From Carya illinoinensis (taxonomy: Eukaryota > Streptophyta > Magnoliopsida > Fagales > Juglandaceae): DNA of 64,000 nucleotides. The position numbers were made by a program, and so were the translations under genes. Under the pieces are notes generated by a model. The model saw only the letters and a program-made list of their open reading frames with translations. It searched no databases and was not told where the DNA came from. The stretch is taken from assembly GCF_018687715.1 (NCBI RefSeq), contig NC_056765.1, positions 30,774,254 through 30,838,253 on the forward strand. The letters run 5' to 3'. Below, piece after piece: positions 33,269 through 46,960 of the stretch (within the stretch, counting starts at the first letter, position 1; each line of letters begins with the position of its first letter).

Positions 33269-35507
33269 GAACCCCTCAAGTCAAGCGGTAGAGTCCTTAA
33301 GCGTAGACTTGAACACAAAGTTTGGAATCTTGCAATAAATAGTGACTTGGTTAGGGCATCTGCTAACTAGTCTTTTCCTAAGATGAAGGCCACAGGTAGG
33401 GATTTATTTAACACTCTTGTTCAAACGAAATGAATGTCTGTTTCCACATGCATAGTTCTAGCATGGAAAACGGCATTGGATGACAAATACGTAGCCCCTA
33501 AGTTATCACTGCAAAGGCCAAATCTAGCCTTGTAAAAGATAAATACTGAAGTGATCCAACTATACTTTTTTAGAGTGAAGGGTCTTCAAACAAATTTCCA
33601 CAATGCCTACTTAATCTGACCGAAGTGGCCATCGGCATTTTAAAAGGCTTAGTTGAAGCCATGTTGGCCTTTTGGAGGACTTCAGCGATGTATTTCCTTT
33701 GAGTGAGAATGGGCTCATGCTTTGTGTAGGTTGCCTCAATGCCTAGGAAGAAATTAAGTCGACCAAGATATGTGATGGGAAACTCTAAACATAGGCATGA
33801 ATTAAGTCTATGATGCACACCATACTCAACCCACTGACAAGTAGTCATCTACGTAGACCAATACATATAGGCTTGAAGATCCATGAATGCGAATAAAAAG
33901 TGATGAATCGGCAGTTGAAACATTGAAGCCAAGATCAATTAGTTTTTGACTTAGGTGAGAGTATCATGCTCGTGGTGATTGTTTGAGGCCATATATGACT
34001 TTGCGGAGCTTACACACATGCATGGGGTACTGAGGATGGGCAAATCCTGATGGTTGTGTCATGTACATTATCTCGGAGAGAGGGCCATGCAAGTATGCAT
34101 TTTGCACATCATACTATTGAACATGCCATCCGTTGGTTACAACTAGGGATATTACGAGTTTGATTGTTGTGGCCTTCGCAACTGGGCTGAAGGTTTGATC
34201 ATAGTCCAGACATAATTTTTGTAGGAACCCCTTTGCTACCAACCTCACCTTTCTCCTTTCAATGGTTCTATCGGCAAATCTTTTTGTTCGGAAAATCCAC
34301 TTGGATGACACAATGTTGGGTGCCTTAGATGCAAGGACTAAAGTCCAAGTTTCATTTGCCAAGAGGGTGTTGAATTCTTTAGACATGGCTTGATGCAATT
34401 CTAGGAATTGTTGGGCAATAGAGAAGCATGATGGTGTTTCTGGTATTTCCGTAGGGATAGATACATGAGCCTGTGGTGGTGGTGGTGGCCACCAGAAGGC
34501 GCCATCAGTGAATTGACGTGGGCGGGAGGACTGAGTTTGGGAATGGGTTACAATTGTTCAAGGTAAGGTATTTTGGTTAGGAGGTTGTGTGTTATTATGC
34601 AAAGACTCAGGGAAGTGGGGTTGTGAGGTAGAAGATGATGGAATTGGGCCAAGGATGCTCTAGGCATGAGTTTGTATGACTTGGGCAATATTAAAAAGAG
34701 GAAGAGAAACAATGTTGGGCTTGGTCATGGGTTGAGGAAATGTTGCTTCATCATGTTTTATGTTTTTAGAGATGTATGTTCTTTTAGTTGGAATGTGATA
34801 GCATATAGACCCTTTGTGGGCTAGGCTAATGCCAAGGCAAATACATTGTAGAGCCCGATACTCAAACTTCTGTTTGTTGTAAGCTCGTGTGAGAGGCCAG
34901 CAAGCAAAACCGAAGACATGGATTGAATTTAAATCTGGTTCTTTTTTATGAAAAAAAAATTGAGACGATTGATTTAGTGATGATGAAGGAATCATGTTGA
35001 TTGATTGAACTGCATGCTGAAAGGTATATGGCCAAAAAGTTAAAGGAATGGATGCATGTGCAAGGAGGGCTAATCCAGAGTCAACAATATGCCCATGCTT
35101 TCTCTCAGGTTTGTGGCCGTTGTGTCAGGATACCAGGTACCGTCAGTGGCATAGGTTGAGGCACTATAATCAGCACAGGCAGGGGCAACAGATGTATATG
35201 CTTGATTAAAGCGGTAAAGGCATGTGAGAGCTATGTGACCTATCCTGTTGTAAACTTGGCACACAGAGCGGGATTCAGAACCAATCGAAAAGGAACTTGT
35301 TGAGATATTACCTAAAGAGCCTACAGGGCCACGACCATGATTGCCTTGACGGCCCCCTCGATTGCCACGATTTGAGTTTTGCCTGCCGTGTTGAGGTGGG
35401 CCACAACCACATCCTCTAGCAAAAAAGTTTGCTAAGGGATTTGAGAAATTAGTGGTATTGACTACAAGATGGTGTAGCCTTGCCTCATGAGCAAGGAGAT
35501 GACCCAA
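33269..35507 (-). pseudogene. Copia pol remnant, unit 2
   Basis: Shares the gag deletion and the RT TAG stop (GWHVQ followed by stop, near 34112) with unit 1. It has further losses of its own: about 0.8 kb joining the protease (DTTATN) straight to late integrase near 35107, and about 0.4 kb removing most of RNase H near 33508. RT pieces remain at 34114-34398 and 33570-33848. The protease aspartate, lost in unit 1, is still present here. Confidence 0.82.
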
Positions 35508-35575
35508 GAGTGTCTTTGTTGGAATAGGATCTACTTTGCTGGTAACTGATGAAACCAGAGAATCATAGTTTGGAC

Positions 35576-38500
35576 CAAAGTTTTAAAATCCGTTCAGGTG
35601 ACCATTCCGGTTGAGGCACTGGAACGGAATATTTCGGTACCGGTAAGTTTCGGTGTACCGTTCCGAGATAGACATTATATAGATAAATTATATATAATAA
35701 CTATATTTCAAAACAAAATCAATACAATTCTTAAAAGCATACATACCTGATAACTTAATAATATTTCTCCATAGTGAATACAAGTCTTAAACACACATTT
35801 ATAAAACTAAATAAAATATCATAAGTTCTCAATCCAACTGTAATCATTCATTTTCATCAATAAGACAAAAAGGATCAACATTAGCAAAGCTACTCAAAAT
35901 ATTTTCGTCAATGTCATTGTCACCACCATCATCATCAATATCAAGACCAACATTAACACCCTCTTCCAAATTTTGTGAGGCTAATGGCTCCTCAATACTT
36001 CCCCAATCCAAGTCTTCTCCATCAATAAGCTCTGATTCTTCACCTACCAATTCCTCCATCAAGTCAATATTCTCAAGATTGATTGGATCCAAAGCATCTC
36101 TTCCCCTCTTTATGTTTCTGCCAAAATAAAAGTCACACGTAAGTGAAAATATTACATATTTTTCAACAATTAAAAACATTATTTTTGAAAAAGTTTACCT
36201 CTCACGGAGCTTCAAGTTATAACGAACAAATACTAAATCATTCAAACGTTTATGCTCTAATCTATTCCTCTTCTTTGAATGAATAAATTCAAATGTACTC
36301 CAATTTCTTTCACAGCCAGTTGCACTACAACATTGACTTAATATGCAAATTGCAAACGTTTGAAGAGCTGGAAACTCATTTCCAAAAGTACCCCACCATG
36401 CAACTACAACAAAAGTGCAATTATAAATTATTACTTAAAATTAAATAAAAGAATTAAAATATAGATTCACACTATTTAACAAAGGATATTGAGGTTACCT
36501 GGATTACTTTTTTCACGCTGGCGTATTGCTATAGGTTGTCCAAAATCACCGTGTGCATTCTTATACATGTCAATTTGTTGAATGATCTCATCTTGCTTAT
36601 CAATATCAGGTTCCATCTTTACAACGCAAGTCATAAACTCTCTAGAAACATCATTTTTACTTTTAAAGCTAGGGTTAAAGTAAATTTCAGGATTAAGAAG
36701 ACAACCTGCTGCATGTAATGGACTATGAAGTTGCTTATCCCACCTAGCATCAATGACCCTGATGAATGGCATAAATGCAGAAACTTTGTTCTTCAATCTT
36801 GCTTTTATATTCTCTTTGGCTTTCTCCATTGCATTATACAAGTATCCCATTGCAGGCTTCTCATCCCCATCGACAAGTTGTAGTACTCGAACCAAAGGCT
36901 CGCTGATTGTTACAATAAACTGACATTGAGCCCAAAACTCTCTATCTTCTAGAACAATCCCAGCTATCTCCTTCCTTATGTTGCTTTTAGAATAACTTGA
37001 TACAATCCACTTATCACAAGTGAACATTTGTCGAAGCTCTTTCTTAAACAACAGTAAGCATTGGATACTTAAAAAATTTGTAGCAAACCTTGTGACTGCA
37101 GGGCGACATAAATCATGACCTTTGGTGAAGTCCTTTCTCATCAAAGCCAAAACCCAAGCATGGTTATAAATGAATTTCGTTATCTTCCTTGCCTTCTTTA
37201 TAGTTTCATCAATAATAGGAAAATGTCTGGGATCACAAAAATTCTCTAACATCAAATCTATACAATGAGCTGCACAAGGGGACCAAAAGAAAGAGCCATA
37301 CTTTTGTTGTAACTTTTTTCCTACAGCCTTATAATTCACATCATTGTCTGTTATGAATTGCACAATATTCTCCACCCCAACTTCTTGAACAACTTCATCA
37401 AAAATTTTAAATAATGTTTCAGCATCTTTTCTAAGGCCCGATGTATCAATAGACTTTAAAAACATTGTACATTTGGGCAATAAACCAAAAAGTTAATTAT
37501 TGGTTGTTGCCTCTGATTTGTCCAACCATCTGCCATTAGTGAACAACCACTATCCCTCCAAGATGTTTTAATATCTAAGAGATAATTCTGAACCTCAGTC
37601 ACAGAATTCTTCAACAAATTTCCTCTCAACTCATGTAAAGAAGGACCCTTGAATCCTGGCCCGATGGCAGCTATAACATCTATAGCTGGTTGATAAAACT
37701 TAGATTGAGATGCATTGAAAGGTAAATTAGCATCATACCACCAATTTGCTATAGCCATTTTTGCTTTGTCAATCATTTCCTTTGAACACATAGCACTCTT
37801 AATAGAGAAGGTTGAGAGTCAGGACTTGCTCTTGGAGCAAAAAATCTGCTAAATGGCCCCGTTGACTTTCCACTTACTTTCTCCTTCCCCTTCCCCTTCC
37901 CCTTTGAATCATGAACGTGTCCTTGACTCCCTCCCTCATACTCATCATCACCAACATCAACATCATCATATGTTAAATCTACAGGGCTTCCACATCCAAT
38001 CTCTAAGCTTAGTTTTCTTTTTTTCTCTTTGTTTTTTTTTCATTTCATTGATCAACTCTTTCATTTGCCATTTTATATCATCAGGGAATTTTTTACATGC
38101 TTCTACATCACCTGAAATCCCACCTAGATGATGCTTCAACCTCGTGACTCCGCCACCTCTAATGATTTTGCTACAATAAAGACATTGAGTATTATTTCTT
38201 GCTCCTGGCACTACACGTGCATGGGACCATGCTGGATCCTCTGATCTAGCAAGAGCAAATGCCGTAGAGGTAGTACTATTTGATTGACAACTAGACATTT
38301 ATAATTTATATACCCCTACATTATGAAAAAAAAAAAATCAACTAATTTAGAAATGCACATATATTTGGAAAGACTTAAACGAAAATAAGAGAGAATTTCA
38401 AGATCTTTTAAATAATATTCATTCAATAGATCAGATATTATATGGTCCGAATCCAATGATCAATATCGATATATGTTTCCGAAATAGTAATTTGGATAAT

Positions 38501-39485
38501 TAAAAATAACTAAAAATAGTCATGTTGATTATATTCACATACATATGTATGATATTCAACATGATCGAGCTTTATGAGGTCTAGCTGGGATGCCAGATAT
38601 CATCAAATGTATTATTAAGATTGAGAAATGTTATAAAGAAATCTTCAGTACTACACACCTCAACATAATCAATATGTGATTTATCGTTTTTGTACTGATA
38701 TTTAAAGGCAATATGTCTCATAACTCAATATTAAGAAATTATATTTAATTATATCCTTTTTATCTTCAATCATATCCTTTTTATGCACATATAGTTAGCA
38801 TCATTCGACGAAATCGGAAGGGAAATATGGTATACCTGCACAGATCGATCTAGATCTAGGAATTGGGAATCGGAATGGCAGAGGGAAAATCAGAGGAACG
38901 AAATCAGAGGCCAAAAGCCAGAGCTGCCGGCTGCGGGCGACGGCGACGGCATCGTTGTTGCTACCCAAGACTGACGAACAGAGCTGCCGGCTGCAACGGG
39001 GAGGTGGCGTCGTCGGAGTGCTCCTGAGGAGATCAGATTTGGATTTCCGGCCGGAAATGAGAAGAACGGGAAATGAAGAAAATAGAAATGGAAGAGAAAG
39101 AGAAACTGAGTTGAAACTTGAAACTTGAAACGCGAAGGGGGGAGAAATGAGAATCGGGAGATGACAGAAGTTCAGACTTCAGAACGGCGCACGGAGAAGA
39201 ACAAAAGAAAGAAAGAAAGAAACCGGAGAAAAAATAAAACCAAAGGAAAAATGAAGAAAAAATGTAAATTACGAAAATGCCATGATATTAATCTTAATTA
39301 CAAAAATGCCACCGTTTGTTAAATTTCAGACCGAAAAGTGTATTCCGGCCGGAATGGACCGGAACACGGCGAAACGGCCAGAATTTGTAGCTGAATGAAA
39401 TATATAGAGTTCCGGTTTCGGCTACTGTTCCGGAACGGAAAATTCCGACAATTCCAGCCGGAACAGAACGGATTTCAAAACTTTG
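35576..39485 (-). mobile_element. hAT transposon nested in the unit-2 copia
   Basis: 3910 bp with terminal inverted repeats CAAAGTTTTAAAATCCGTTC at the left and its near-inverse at the right (one mismatch in 20). Target duplication GTTTGGAC (35568-35575) and GTTTTGGAC (39486-39494), 8 bp apart from a single T; unit 1 has the empty site near 15292. Both ends are dense in GGAAC, TTCCGG and CCGGAA motifs, which could be transposase binding sites. The minus-strand transposase gene fills the centre. It inserted after the tandem duplication. Confidence 0.88.
35844..38298 (-). pseudogene. hAT transposase with BED zinc finger, DUF659 and hATC domains, frameshifted
   Basis: Cut-and-paste transposase. 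In order on the minus strand: BED finger (38298 to about 38060, CLYCSKII...HHLGG), Lys-rich linker; a frameshift at the T-run 38028-38040; acidic linker and FSRFFAPRASPD; a second shift before CSKEMIDKAKMAIANWWYD (37456-37791, DUF659 start); a one-base shift at about 37470; then DUF659 and catalytic core (36476-37480). Intron 36404-36498 has good GT/AG ends. The next exon carries GCERNWSTFEFIHSKKRNRL, the hATC dimerisation domain. Another intron leads to an acidic tail exon (35844-36117). Three shifts make it inactive as read, but nearly every domain is present. Confidence 0.85.
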
Positions 39486-39794
39486 GTTTTGGACCTTGTC
39501 CAGCTAATCGGTATGGTACAAACAGAAGAAGGTAGCAGATGCCCAGCCTCAGCCATTGTATCGGCAAGAGCTTTGGCACGTCCAAAATAAATTGCGATAG
39601 AATCAGAACCCTTCTTAAGGGAGGCCAGTTTAAGTTGTGTTTGCACTTTCCATAGTAAGTAGTTTTCGGGAGTGAGTTTTACAAAAAGGATGTGCGAGAA
39701 GTTTGGTAAGGGAAGGGAGGATGGAGTGGTGAAGGAGACGATGCTAGAGGTCGGACATTGTTGGACGATTAGTCCTTGGTATGCTCTGATACCA

Positions 39795-40136
39795 TGCTAG
39801 AATTTAGAGAGACTTGAGTTTTAGAAAGAATCATCTTTCTTTGTATATTCATCCACAGATTACATTGATGTTAGAGTAAATATATATACACATGAGGGAA
39901 GAATATTCCCTGACAATTACAGCTAATACAGACAAGAGAAAAGGTCATGCTGTAGTAACAAATGGTTTGTTGAAGGCAGCCTGGAGGATTTCGTCGTGTT
40001 CTGTGGCGTGGCTTGAGCAGAGTCTGGACATGGTGCTGCTGGTGCATGGGTTGTTGTTGCTGAATGGTTTGCATGTATTAGGATTGGAGCGTTGTTTTCT
40101 GCATGGCTTTCATGCACTAAACGTGGTGCTTTGACA
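39795..40136 (-). repeat. 5' LTR of the unit-2 copia element
   Basis: 342 bp, minus-strand start TGTCAAAGCACCACG, followed by the primer site at plus 39783-39794. Confidence 0.88.
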
Positions 40137-40480
40137 ATATGTAATACTTAAATAACTTAATGTTATTATTAAAGAGCTTTTAAGACGATTTAAGTACTTT
40201 TTAAGGCTTCCAACACAATCCCAAACAGGTTCTTGTAGTAAAACCTCTCACATTAACAACTATACAAATTAAGACTAATAAAATAAAATAAAAAAATTTG
40301 AGTCAATAAATCTGCATTCATGAAAATTTTTGAATTGATTATTTTAAAATAAAAAAAATTAAAATTTATATATAATACAATTTAAGTATTTGAAATCATG
40401 TATAAAAGAGTATAGTATGAATCCATTGATCAATTGGAATAAGAAGATGATTTGAATCAATATGAGAATGTAATTAATGT

Positions 40481-40712
40481 GTTTCTGAGCAGAAGGTTAA
40501 AAGGCTCCCCAGAGATCCCAATCTGGGCGAGGAAGGCATCGAAAGGAGACCCTACAGGTGGATTGCTTCTAGCTGATCTCTGGTCCTTGCGAACAAGGCA
40601 CCGAGGTAAAGATGACAAATTTGCTAGCGGAGACATCTTTAACTCAGAAATTAGTCGAGAACCAGAGCCTTATCTAAGGCAGTGAAAGTTCTCGGATACC
40701 TCATCATAAAAA
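40481..40712. mobile_element. Short retroposed insert, unit 2 copy
   Basis: Same insert as 16297-16529, with the 16-bp duplication AGAATGTAATTAATGT at 40465-40480 and 40713-40728. In this copy a plus-strand frame is open throughout (40452-40685) and includes GDPTGGLLLADLWSLRTRHR; not recognised. Confidence 0.65.
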
Positions 40713-41094
40713 AGAATGTAATTAATGTATTTGACCTCAACCATCCTCATTTCTTCTTAAAATATTCTCATCTTAGAAGATAAATACCAATTATGGGCAT
40801 ATTGAAATGCTACTATTTTGTGCACGGTCACACATTTAATATGAATTAATCATTTTCTCTTAATTTTCTTGCCTGTCTAAATAAAGTAAAGAACTTCATG
40901 CTTTATTTTTTCGTTCTTTCTATTCATCTTGTTCGACCAGACATCCTTAAGGTCCCTTAATAACGTTGAATTCTATTGAATCATTTTTAATTAATTTGTT
41001 AGGATTTTTTTATTTTAACTAGACTTTAAAAAATTAATTTTTATTCTCACAAATTGACAATGTCTCGAAAAATATTCACAATTATATTAAAAAT

Positions 41095-41370
41095 ATTCAA
41101 AGTATTTCTTGCAAAAAAATGTGTTATCTCCTTAGCATCTATTCTTACATGATTGACAGGCCAGTGAGTAAACCTAAGAAGTTTACTTTTGATATCATTT
41201 ACTAACAATCTCGTGCTAGTCCAAGAATCTCCAACATTTGTTATGGTTTTAATAACTTGAAGAGTCTCCTTCTAGTATACTGTTTATTAGCCTCAAATCT
41301 ACCCCAAAGATGGTTGCTTGAAGGGTACCATAAGCTTCTGCTAGTGAAGGATCGGGGAATAGATTGTTGG
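41095..41370 (-). pseudogene. RNase-H-like LINE fragment, unit 2
   Basis: Counterpart of 17120-17440 with an internal deletion of about 0.25 kb at its left edge. The motif block SLAEAYGTLQATIFGVDLRL remains readable. Confidence 0.65.
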
Positions 41371-41399
41371 TTTTTAGACTTAAAAATGATTAAATTATT

Positions 41400-43582
41400 T
41401 AAAATTAATTGAAAATAATAATGTGAACCATTGTCTTTATTTAATGTGTCAGCTCGATTGTCAAGATTTAAATAAAAATGTATCATGGTGACTTAACCAA
41501 TACATGCCTCTTAGGGATATGTGCAACAAGATTGATGTAGAATGTTTTAACTCAATTTCTTTTTGGAAAAAAAAAAAATTAAACTTACTTATTGATATTT
41601 TTTAAAATTAAGATTGCTTTATCAATCAAAGAAAAATGAAAAATGAAGTGCGAACTTGCAATTAGATTAAATATTAGAATTAAGATTCCGTACTTCTATT
41701 CCTATGGGTTTGGAATATTCTTTATTCTTTTTTTTTTTCAAAAAATACTTTTTCTTATTTTTTTTGTTTTAGTAATGTTACATGTACTTACAGTTTTATT
41801 TAATTAGTACTTATAATACTCATTGTGTTAGTTTTTTTTTTTAATTCAAATTTTAAATTTTAAATTTCACGATTTTCAATATATCAATAATTGACATGTA
41901 GAGAAATAAATTTTTTGTAAGTTTTTCTTAAATATATTTAACATTTTCCTTTTTTTTTTTTTTAATTTTGTAGATGTATGATATCCTTCATTCTTGCGAG
42001 ATCGTGTTACTGTAAATCTTTTTTTGAGTATCAATTTCAAGAGCATAGCATTGTGGATTATAATTTGGAATTTTGTCAATGGATTTCTTCTACTTTTTCA
42101 TTCTTTCAATAACTAATAATGTCCATCATCTAAAAATGCTAATAGCTGAAGGTATTCAAAATGCTAATGGCAGCCTTTCATTTTTCCAAAATCAACACCC
42201 ATCTTAACGGATGTCATTCAGGCAGCTACAAGAATATCATGTTCCGCTATTGATTAACTTCGACATCGCGTGTATAATCCCTGTGATTCCAATTTGGCAA
42301 CACCATGAGTTCTGTAGGCTCAAACATGTCATAGAAATCAAAACATGTATTAGAAATCAAGCAATTTGGAGCATTTTTTTTTTCAAATGCTCCAGCAAAG
42401 ATTTCCCACAACCTTGCCATAGTTAGCATCAGCAAATTAATGTATGCATGATTGTTGATCCAAGAATTGAAATACAAACATCTAAAAAAAAGTTGATGGT
42501 ATGCATGATATAGGTTGTGGATCTTTCAGGCCTTTCAGATTTCAATATTTAACTATCATTTTAGTTACCTAGATTGATCATCTAGCTATCAACGTACATG
42601 CCTGTTTAACACCACTCCATCTTCGAATTCAAACTAACACATTCTCATGCAACCTTGATCACATGAAATTATTTTGGGCTGGTTTTTCTCTACCCTAAAG
42701 CTTGAAGTTGTTTTGGACTGGAAGTTGTCTACATTTTGCTGGACTGAAATGCTTGTAGAAAATGAAAAATGGCTTAAAAATACTCTCTTATCATTTTTAC
42801 TCTACTTTCTATTCCAAGAGCAAGCTGATTAGTGCATCATGTGATAGAATGTATTTGCACTATTTCTGTGATTTTCAAATGTTATTCTCTAAGTCGTTTA
42901 ATTTTCCCCCACGGTCTATTGTTTTGGTTGTATCATTTCCCTACCACTGCTTCTATTTATTCTAATTTCTCTCTTAGCTTATTCATGAATTTCTCCCGTT
43001 AGTTTCAATATCTTTAAATAAAATTCTGGATGATTTCGTTCTGTAAATACTGTGGTTTCACATGCTCGGACCAATGTCATCATAAATTTTAAGTTCTCTC
43101 ACGGATGGATGACACACTGGCACTCTGTTTTGATGCTCATGCTTTGTCACAAAGGATTAAACTTATCTCAATGTCACCATGGTAAAACACCATCTTTAGG
43201 GCCCAATGGATAAGGTTATTCTCTTATTGCTGTTTTATCAAATCTTCCCCTATACTTTCTGATGTATGAAAGACTGCAGGATAAATTAACTTTTTTATAT
43301 TTCAGGCCCAAGGATAATACAAAACTGGAACAAGTGAAATTAGTTGCAAGAATATTCAAAGCACGCCCATTGAACAGAAAAGTTGGTACTTGAGTATATT
43401 TCCTATGTATTTGAGCTACGCCTATTTACTTGGAATAAAATTCTCTTATTAATTTTTTTTAAAAAAAGTTGGTACTTGAAACCTGTAAAGATAGAATTTG
43501 GTATAAATTGCGTCGTTTTGCCTCCTTCCCTTGAAGTTTATGCTTGTGATGTGCAGATTCTCAAGGCCACTTCATTGCCACT
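41400..43582. other. Intergenic and intron-like sequence, unit 2
   Basis: From about 41505 nearly identical to 17580-19660, with only scattered substitutions and run-length changes. No gene assigned. Confidence 0.5.
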
Positions 43583-43589
43583 TCGAAAG

Positions 43590-44680
43590 AAGATCCAGCT
43601 GTTCGAATTTCCGTCCACCATGATTGGAGCTCTTGATCATACTCCACAAGGCTAGGGTCAAGGTAGTAGTGGTTGACATGGAATCCCAGAGGATGAGACC
43701 ATCATTGGCGTATGGGTAGTCTTTGATTGTTAGCCTTAGTCCATGAGGAGCAGTTGGATCCTCAACGGCCATTCCCCTGCGTACACAATTGCAAAAGAGC
43801 TGATCGATCTTAAAATTTGATATATGCGAATTAATTAGATTATACACATTAATGAAAAGCTATAATATTATGCCACTTGATTGCCAATAAGTTGCAAAAC
43901 AACAAGTTTTCTGTTTGTTAAGAGTACTTCTACTTATATAATAGGATTTGATTTAGGATAGCGTTTTCCTCCAAACTGGTTTGAAAAAAGTTTCCTCTAA
44001 TCCCATATATAAAAATGACAAGTGTTCTTAGAACATATGACAATTTATAAGCATATACCTTTTTAAAAATCTAAATTTAAAAACTGTATGTCATGTGTCC
44101 CTTCAGTAAGAAAATATGTGTTTCTTTGCACACTCAAAGGACACATGAAAAATTTTTAAATGGGTTGGAGGAGCGGTTTGGAGGAAAACTCTTGTATTTA
44201 GTTTTTTATTTTTGAAATCTAAAAGATTGGCCAATTGGAAACTAGGTACCTTCTAATTGGGTCAGTAGGAAGTGATTTCCATGGAATATTTTCCAGTTGC
44301 GAATGCAGACTCAATGGTGCCACTTGCATTGATAAGTACTTCTTGAGCCAGAGCATTGATCTCTATTGTGTAACGAAAATGAGGGTGCAACAGTCTGAGA
44401 TTGGAAAAGAAATCAGTCAAATCATTTCCCTCATTAATATAAATCATATTGAGGTTTGAAGGGAAAACCATAGCAAATAATTAGTTTATAATATATACTA
44501 GTGACTAACGAGCTGGTGATAGCCAGAGTCATGGGCAAGGACATGAGCTTTAGCAATCCTCCGTAGCCAAACTTCTGTTGAATGCCAAGAAGGTGCATAA
44601 ACTTGCTTTCACTACGGCTTTCTGTCCATAACCATAATATGAAATACCTTATCAAAATCAATACTCTATTTTAATTAACG
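43590..44680 (-). pseudogene. 13-lipoxygenase pseudogene, unit 2
   Basis: Same three remnants as unit 1: [14 protein letters not shown] exon (to about 43776) with the same 22-bp deletion, [20 protein letters not shown] exon (about 44258-44394), and the AKAHVLAHDSGYHQLVSH exon (about 44499-44582). A MITE lies between the first two. The shared deletion groups units 1 and 2 against copy A. Confidence 0.85.
43963..44189. mobile_element. MITE with GTTTTCCTCCAAAC ends, copy 4 of 5
   Basis: 227 bp, perfect 14-base inverted ends; orthologous position to copy 2. Confidence 0.7.
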
Positions 44681-45166
44681 ACTTTTCTGAAAAAAAAAAA
44701 CAATAACAATAGTTGTTTAATCAGGACAGTTTGCTATATAATACAACTCATCACTCAAGCACACCATCTGCAAAATCTTCACGCCATCGCAACAAATCTG
44801 CTTTGGAAGAAAAAGAACTATAGTTTTAAAAAGACTTGTAAATAGATTCATTTTTAATCTTTTTGTAACTTATCAAACTGCTAAGACAGTGCCAAAACAG
44901 AACCAAATTAATTAATCCCCATCCAAAAAATAAATGAAACAACGAGAAAAGACAGCATCATTCATTTTCTTAACTATATAATATACATTAGAAACCATAA
45001 AAATATGAACTTATCAAACTGCATTCAGATTTCTTGCCACTTGCTAAATCCAGTTAGATGTTACATTTTACTCTTTATTGAATTCTCGAAATCTAGCTGG
45101 TTTTTCTCAGGAAGAGAAATGGTGTCGGATTTTGATTTTTGTAAAGATTTCTTTAGAAGGACTTAC

Positions 45167-45270
45167 CGATCAAGCTTTTGCTGGCAGTGACATCTGATTT
45201 GTTGTAGAAGCAGAGTTTCTATTCTTAACAGAAATTTCCTCAATTTCAGCAACAGGTAAAGGTTGGCCAC
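45167..45270 (-). other. 104-bp exon module, copy C1
   Basis: Same length, acceptor CAG and donor GTAAGT as B1. Counterpart of 21267-21370. Confidence 0.6.
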
Positions 45271-46078
45271 CTGCTTTCAAATATTTTGTTGTGAAATTGT
45301 GAACATGATGACCATCTTCTTTTAGAAATTACAGGGGAACTTTTCTTTCATAATAAAAAATCACACAGGAATTCTCTAACGAGTAAACATAAGCAAATAG
45401 AGTTGCATATATACGCTATGGCCAGTATTTAAAATAGTGTACTTAAAATAGAGGAGCAACACTATATACAAGTCTCAAAGGTTTATGAATAATAAAAAAA
45501 CAAATCCGACTAACGTCTACAAGCACTCCATACTACAATTAAATTAAGTACAATCTTAACATGAATACCTTATCAAAAATCAATACTCTATTTTAATTAA
45601 CGAGTTTTCTCTAAAAAAAAAAAAAAAAGCAAAGAAGAACTGCTAAAAGCAGAGAGCGTTTAGAAAGAAACTGTTTATGACACTTTGCCATATTAGTATA
45701 AAACTTATCAATCAAGCAAAACAGCTGCTTAATTTGGAAGAATAGTCATGATATTGTTTTAATTCTAATTTCTGATGCTTAGCTAAGTTCTTTGTACTGT
45801 AAGTAAAAAGACTTGTAACTATAAGTACACTTTGCTAACGGCAACACCCACCTTTTTGACATTGATTTTCAATATATCTCTTTGCGTTTGAGATGTAATC
45901 ATGTTCATCTAAAAAATAAGACTACTGTCAGATTTTCTTTATATTTTTTAATGGAAATATGATCTCTTCAACTGAAATCTGACAATAAAAATAAAAATAA
46001 TTTTTAAATATAACAATAAATGAAAAACCAGAAAAATAAACTGAGAATGAGATTTTCCCAAAATTTCGGGGGGAGTAG

Positions 46079-46133
46079 CCAGTTAGATGTCGCATTTTAC
46101 TCTTTCTTGATCGAATTCCCGACATCTAGCTGG
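46079..46133. other. 55-bp hairpin, unit 2 copy
   Basis: Identical arms to 22187-22241, preceded by TTTCGGGGGGAGTAG. Confidence 0.6.
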
Positions 46134-46333
46134 TTTTTCTTAGGAAAAGACATGGTATCAGGTTTTGATTTTGTAGATATTTCCTAATTAAAAGAACTTA
46201 CTGATCAAGGTTTCGGTCGGTTCGTCAATAAGTTGAAAAACAACAAGTTTTCTGTTTGTTAAGAGTACTTCTACGTATAGGTGATGTGGATTACTCATCT
46301 TTTACTAATATAATAGGATTTCATTTATGATAG

Positions 46334-46565
46334 TGTTTTCCCTCCAAACTGGTTTGAAAAAAGTTTCCTCTAATCCCATATATAAAAATGACAAGTGTTC
46401 TCAGAACATATGACAATTTATAAGCATATACCTTTCTAAAAATCTAAATTTAAAAACTGTATGTCATGTGTCCCTTCATTAAGAAAATATGTGTTCCTTT
46501 GCACGCTCAAAGGACATGACATGAAAAGTTTTTAAATGGGTTGGAGGAGCGGTTTGGAGGAAAAC
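46334..46565. mobile_element. MITE with GTTTTCCTCCAAAC ends, copy 5 of 5
   Basis: 232 bp with the extra left C seen in copy 3; counterpart of 22442-22669. Confidence 0.65.
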
Positions 46566-46589
46566 TCTTTTATTTAATTCTTTAGCATT

Positions 46590-46960
46590 GTGTATCGAAA
46601 ATGAGGGTGCAACAGTCTGTAGATTGGAAAAGAGATCAGTCAAATCATTTCCCTCATTACGTAAGGCTCCGTTACACAATGAGTTCTTAGCCTGTAAACG
46701 AGACCAGTCAAATCATTTCCCTCATTAATATAAATCAAATTGAGTTTTGAAGGAAAAACCATAGCAAATAATTAGTTTATAAAGTACTGGGAAATAATAT
46801 ATACCAGTGACTAACAAGCTGGTGATAGCCAGAGTCATGGGCAAGGACATGAGCTTTAGCAATCCTCCGTAGCCAAACTTCTGTTGAATGCCAAGAAGGT
46901 GCATAAACTTGCTTTCACTACGGCTTTCCGTCCATAACCATAATATGAAATACCTTATCA
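46590..46960 (-). pseudogene. Second lipoxygenase fragment, unit 2
   Basis: Counterpart of 22700-23040. AKAHVLAHDSGYHQLVSH is readable at about 46808-46880; the LLHPHF exon is again truncated. Confidence 0.7.

Larger units (their letters stand above)
32926..40136 (-). mobile_element. Degenerate copia element, unit 2 copy, with a nested hAT
   Basis: LTRs 32926-33268 and 39795-40136, target duplication ATATG at 32921-32925 and 40137-40141, identical in site to unit 1. The element is thus duplicated with its flanks, not independently inserted. Inside it, a hAT transposon (35576-39485) splits the gag region. Confidence 0.9.
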
